DNA from: Gammaproteobacteria bacterium
GTDB lineage: Bacteria; Pseudomonadota; Gammaproteobacteria; SZUA-152
DNA: 37,342 bases
Assembly: GCA_030617485.1 (NCBI GenBank)
Contig: JAUWVK010000001.1
Coordinates: forward strand, 1 to 37,342
Direction of reading: 5' to 3'
Shown here piece by piece: positions 34,039-37,342 of this stretch. Numbering within the stretch: position 1 is the stretch's first letter; each line of letters opens with the position of its first letter. Below the pieces are notes generated by a model. The model was not told where the DNA came from. It worked only from the letters and a program-made list of their open reading frames with translations, and did no database searches. Position numbers and translations under genes: made by a program.

Positions 34039-34518
34039 ATGAAGCGCTTTACCCTAAAAAATCTTTTCTTTAATCGCTCAGCTGAAACAACAAGATTTAA
34101 AGAACGACGCAAAACTAAACGTCACAGCGGCTATGATCTGAACATTCTCATCGTAGATGACTCACGCACGGTCATCGCAGCCTTCAAGAAAGTATTAGTG
34201 CAAGCAGGCTTTAATGTAATTAGTGCTGCCAACGGTGAAGAAGGAGTAGCTCAAGCCAAAGCCCACCTGCCTGACCTTATCCTTATGGATGTGGTTATGC
34301 CGGTACTTAACGGATTTCAGGCGACTCGAAGAATTCGCAAAGATGAAGCCACCGCACACATACCCATCATTATTATCAGCGGCGAACAACAACCCACAGA
34401 ACTTTATTGGGGCAAACGCGTTGGCGCCAATGGCTTTCTAACAAAACCTGTCGATCGAAGCTTGTTTTTCAAAACAATTTTTGATCTTCTGAAATCACAG
34501 GAAGTTGTCAAAAGCTAA
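34039..34518 (+). CDS. Single-domain response regulator with basic N-terminal extension
   Basis: The 159-residue protein is a receiver domain (about 35-155) with the acidic pair Asp40/Asp41, phospho-acceptor Asp84 in 'LILMDVVMP', Ser114 as switch residue and Lys136 in 'FLTKPVD'. All key residues are present. It starts with a 33-residue Arg/Lys-rich extension ('FKERRKTKRHSGYD') that is not part of the CheY fold. It resembles PilH/PilG-type and other CheY-like output proteins. The kinase at 30369 lacks a receiver, so the two could be partners; that is inference from proximity. It is transcribed away from trmO. Confidence 0.88.
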   Translation: MKRFTLKNLFFNRSAETTRFKERRKTKRHSGYDLNILIVDDSRTVIAAFKKVLVQAGFNVISAANGEEGVAQAKAHLPDLILMDVVMPVLNGFQATRRIRKDEATAHIPIIIISGEQQPTELYWGKRVGANGFLTKPVDRSLFFKTIFDLLKSQEVVKS

Positions 34519-34561
34519 ACTCTCCGCCCAGCGGCATACACTGCTACCCACCACAAACTGA

Positions 34562-35224
34562 TTAATATTCGTAGGAAACAGACACCAGGTGAAAGTTAAT
34601 GCCGTTATTGGGTAACTTAATTGAATTGTTCGACATGTGATTATATTTATAACCCACACCCCATTGTCGACGAGCACCAAAAAACGCGCCAACGCTCAAC
34701 GAATCCGTGAACTGAAAGTTTGATCCAAACCCTGAATCATTGATTTGAGTGGATGAAACCAAAGCCACACCAATCGACGTATCCAGATAAACAGTCGCCC
34801 AATCGGTACGGCGTTTAAATCTGAACACTGGGGTAAACCCTATTGAATTATTCGCTCCTACCTGACTTGAATCACTCGTACTTTGCCATTTTGCATAATC
34901 AAACTGCAAATAGGCATCTAAACTAAATCCGAGGAACTCGAGGATATCTTCTTCCCAATCCCATTGTGCACCTGCGCGGACAATATTAACGCCTTCACCA
35001 CCACCAGCCTCAAAGATCATACGGTCAGCCTTAAGGCCATTAGTAATATAAATAAGTGACAATGAAGAGGCGATAGCCACTTTCCAGGCGTTTGACTCAT
35101 ACCTGGTAGCATCAGCCTGCGATTGACTGGAAACAAACAACAACACTAAAACGAATAATATTTTTGCGCTTATGATCTTCGAGCTTTCAGCCTTTGAAGC
35201 ATATTTTGATTTGAATAAGGGCAT
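34562..35224 (-). CDS. PagL-type acyloxyacyl hydrolase homologue (lipid A 3-O-deacylase family)
   Basis: This small outer-membrane barrel has a signal segment ('AKILFVLVLLFVSSQSQADA') and the PagL C-terminal block 'GYKYNHMSNNSIKLPNNGIN'. In Pseudomonas aeruginosa PagL the active residues are His126, Ser128 and Glu140 ('HYSN...PNDGIE'). The His and Ser are present here in 'NHMSN', but the Glu position is Asn ('PNNGIN'). Broad family members vary at this site, so activity is possible but uncertain. It would remove an acyl chain from lipid A. The frame begins with TTG at 35239; I chose ATG at 35224 (220 residues). Confidence 0.82.
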   Translation of the reverse strand: MPLFKSKYASKAESSKIISAKILFVLVLLFVSSQSQADATRYESNAWKVAIASSLSLIYITNGLKADRMIFEAGGGEGVNIVRAGAQWDWEEDILEFLGFSLDAYLQFDYAKWQSTSDSSQVGANNSIGFTPVFRFKRRTDWATVYLDTSIGVALVSSTQINDSGFGSNFQFTDSLSVGAFFGARRQWGVGYKYNHMSNNSIKLPNNGINFHLVSVSYEY

Positions 35225-35417
35225 TAATATTCCATACAAAGTGCGTTAATAATAATTTGTTTTTCAATATTACCGCCGAGAGTATATCCAAGCTACATTC
35301 CGTAATCCAGATAACGCCAACGTAGCAGATGCCTATAATTCTAATTCGAATTTCACCAGGCAACACACTTCGGGTATTCTTTACCGATCACCAATCACCA
35401 TTCCGAAGGAACCCGGC

Positions 35418-36758
35418 ATGTCTGCACTGACTGAAATTCTTAACGCTGCCAGCGGTATTATCTGGGGGCCCATCATGCTGGTGTTATTACTCGGCACGGG
35501 CGTATTCCTCACCATCGGCCTCAAGGCCATGCCCTGGCGACAATTAATTGCTGGTTTTAAATTATTATGGTCTGGTCGCCGATCAACAGAAAAGGGCGAC
35601 ATCACCCCCTTTCAGGCGTTAATGACGGCACTCGCGGCCACCATCGGCACGGGTAACATTGCCGGTGTAGCAACGGCCATTTTTCTGGGTGGCCCGGGAG
35701 CTGTGTTCTGGATGTGGATTACGGCGCTGGTGGGCATGGCAACAAAATACAGTGAAGCGGTTCTCGCGGTGAAATACCGCGAAGTGGATGAACGCGGACG
35801 TTACGTTGGCGGCCCCATGTATTACATCAAAAATGGTTTGAGCAAACGCTGGCACTGGCTGGGATTTGCCTTTGCGGGCTTTGGCATGATTGCCGCCTTT
35901 GGAATCGGCAATATGGTGCAGGCTAATTCCGTCGCCCACGCCATGGAGTCCTCTTTCAACACCCCAGCCTGGGCAACAGGGCTTGTCATTACGGTGGTAA
36001 CCGCCTTTGTGATTCTTGGGGGTGTTAAACGTATCGCCACGGTTGCCGCCAAACTGGTGCCGATAATGGCTATTGCTTATGTCGCCGGCGCTCTGTGGAT
36101 CATCTTTACCAATATCGGTGAGGTACCTGCCGCATTAAGTATGATCGTCAATGATGCCTTTACCGGAACTGCTGCCAAAGGCGGATTCGCTGGAGCTGCA
36201 GTATGGGCCGCCATCCGTTTTGGCGTGGCGCGAGGTATCTTTTCCAACGAAGCAGGCCTTGGCAGTGCTCCCATTGCCCATGCCGCAGCGCGCACCAATA
36301 ATCCAGTACAACAAGGCATGATAGGCATGCTCGGAACCTTCATCGACACCATAATTGTCTGCACCATGACGGCACTGGTGATTATTCTCACCGGCGCCTG
36401 GACCAGCGGTGAAACCGGTGCCGCCCTCTCCACGCTGGCTTTTGATACCGCATTGCCGGGTGTAGGCAGCTATGTGGTCAGCCTTGGGCTGGTGATATTC
36501 GCTTTTACGACAGTGCTGGGCTGGAGTTACTACGGTGAGCGCTGCGCAGAATTTCTGTTTGGTATCCGGGTGATTTTGCCCTATCGAATGTTCTGGCTAG
36601 CAGCGATTATGGTTGGCGCTCTGGGCAAACTGGAGTTTATCTGGCTACTGGCTGATGTCCTTAATGGTCTGATGGCTATCCCGAATCTCATTGCCCTGGT
36701 CGCTCTTAGCCCTGTAGTCTTCCAGCTAACCCGAAGCTACCTTCAGAAATCTTCTTAA
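35418..36758 (+). CDS. Alanine/glycine:cation symporter (AGCS) family transporter
   Basis: The 446-residue sodium-coupled amino-acid carrier has about 10-11 membrane helices. AGCS signatures are visible: 'ALAATIGTGNIAGVATAIFLGGPGA' region around residues 70-95, 'WMWITALVGMATKYSEAVLAVKYRE', and 'NEAGLGSAPIAHAAA' around 275-290. It imports alanine, glycine or serine with Na+ (or H+). AAGGAA lies about nine bases before the ATG. The usual length is 440-480. It stands alone and is divergent from the PagL-like gene across about 190 bases. Confidence 0.92.
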   Translation: MSALTEILNAASGIIWGPIMLVLLLGTGVFLTIGLKAMPWRQLIAGFKLLWSGRRSTEKGDITPFQALMTALAATIGTGNIAGVATAIFLGGPGAVFWMWITALVGMATKYSEAVLAVKYREVDERGRYVGGPMYYIKNGLSKRWHWLGFAFAGFGMIAAFGIGNMVQANSVAHAMESSFNTPAWATGLVITVVTAFVILGGVKRIATVAAKLVPIMAIAYVAGALWIIFTNIGEVPAALSMIVNDAFTGTAAKGGFAGAAVWAAIRFGVARGIFSNEAGLGSAPIAHAAARTNNPVQQGMIGMLGTFIDTIIVCTMTALVIILTGAWTSGETGAALSTLAFDTALPGVGSYVVSLGLVIFAFTTVLGWSYYGERCAEFLFGIRVILPYRMFWLAAIMVGALGKLEFIWLLADVLNGLMAIPNLIALVALSPVVFQLTRSYLQKSS

Positions 36759-36922
36759 TAAACAGAATGTTAACAATTATAATAAACTAGTAGATTAGTA
36801 TTACAAACCGGTAGATAAAAAACTTCAATAAGCAAATACACATTCTTATCGATATAATTAGAATATCACTATATAAGAATTTGTAATCTTTTTTTTAAAT
36901 ATAGCCTTTTGGAGTCTTTGTT

Positions 36923-37234
36923 ATGAAAAACCGTGTATGTACGTCATGTAGTTTTGTCGGCAAACCCATCAAGCAATGTCTTGGTAGTTTTGTTGTTGAT
37001 GCTTTTATCTGGGGTTCGATCGGCAGCATTGCCCTCGTGACCGGCCTGATTCCAGTGCTACTTATTCCAGTAGCCTGGACCCTGTACCACCTGGCCAAGT
37101 TTGGCAATACCAAATGCCCTGAGTGTGGTGACCTGGAAATGGTCAGCATGGAAAGCCGCAAGGGTCGCGAAACACTGAACCCAAGCACAAGCACAGTTAC
37201 TGTCTGGACCAATGGCGACAAAGCAACCGCTTAA
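36923..37234 (+). CDS. Small zinc-ribbon membrane protein of unknown function
   Basis: The 103-residue product has a split Cys pair, CTSC (Cys6, Cys9) and CPEC (Cys65, Cys68), flanking a hydrophobic stretch at about 22-58 long enough for one or two membrane helices. The four cysteines could form a zinc ribbon with the ends brought together by a helical hairpin. The tail of about 30 residues is polar and Thr/Ser-rich. The ATG at 36923 has GGAG nine bases upstream, and AT-rich DNA with -10-like boxes precedes it. I do not recognise the family. Confidence 0.75.
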   Translation: MKNRVCTSCSFVGKPIKQCLGSFVVDAFIWGSIGSIALVTGLIPVLLIPVAWTLYHLAKFGNTKCPECGDLEMVSMESRKGRETLNPSTSTVTVWTNGDKATA

Positions 37235-37342
37235 TTAGCCATTGTAAATTGCTGGATTTAGCTCTGAATTCAGCGTTGCCTCAGTACTCGCAATAGTACG
37301 GGTAATAACCCTGTCCCGAGATTGATTACTCAATCATTGTGG
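37235..37342. other. Non-coding right edge
   Basis: The final 108 bases after the zinc-ribbon gene hold no gene or clear terminator that I can support. Confidence 0.4.

Noticed and set aside
1..37342. tRNA genes, CRISPR arrays, integrase or transposase genes
   Set aside because: I looked for typical T-arm sequences, regularly spaced repeats and DDE or tyrosine recombinase motifs and saw none that I could support.

Overview
The window comes from a free-living gammaproteobacterium of moderate base composition (mid-40s % GC by eye), probably from the broad marine Pseudomonadales/Cellvibrionales group. The signs are the adjacent pairs rppH-ptsP and argH-algZ-algR, the latter arranged as in Pseudomonas, together with clear gammaproteobacterial AmpD, Mak, Rep and TrmO. 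Genes are tightly packed and convergent genes are often only 4-40 bases apart. I saw no tRNA, rRNA, CRISPR array, phage or transposase gene.

Left part (1-8090). The 3' end of a beta-propeller/outer-membrane-barrel gene faces ptsP. ptsP (nitrogen PTS enzyme I) and rppH (mRNA 5' pyrophosphohydrolase) lie together on the minus strand, followed by a HAD phosphatase and an orphan ParA ATPase. A 265-bp MITE-like element with perfect 24-bp terminal inverted repeats comes next. It abuts a cobalamin riboswitch, whose downstream genes are a TonB-type energy transducer and a PduO-type cobalamin adenosyltransferase, a small corrinoid uptake and activation unit.

Centre (8091-16845). The most interesting region is a nine-gene, tightly packed minus-strand cluster. 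In transcription order it holds a secreted protein of unknown function, three TPR proteins (one with a signal peptide, two lipoproteins), a small secreted protein, one TolQ/ExbB proton channel protein, two unlike ExbD/TolR proteins, and a TonB-like protein with an AgmX/PglI-type C-terminus. One TolQ plus two TolR plus an AgmX-like protein plus periplasmic TPR proteins resembles a reduced form of the Myxococcus AglRQS/Glt envelope motor. One ExbD has Asn where the proton-carrying Asp is expected; the other keeps Asp. I propose a proton-driven envelope machine with an asymmetric ExbD pair.

Right-centre (17247-28067). A degenerate GGDEF membrane receptor overlaps a pentapeptide-repeat gene. Then come mak (fructokinase), ampD (muropeptide recycling amidase), a cold-shock-like protein, a two-helix membrane protein, argH, the LytS/LytTR pair algZ-algR, a periplasmic thioredoxin-like protein and the helicase gene rep.

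Right part (28183-37342). A BASS-family transporter is followed by an ArsR-type repressor, whose start codon sits inside a 24-bp palindrome, and by arsenite methyltransferase arsM. Next are a soluble GAF/PAS hybrid-less histidine kinase, trmO, a lone receiver protein, a PagL-type lipid A deacylase homologue, an AGCS amino-acid:cation symporter and a small zinc-ribbon membrane protein.
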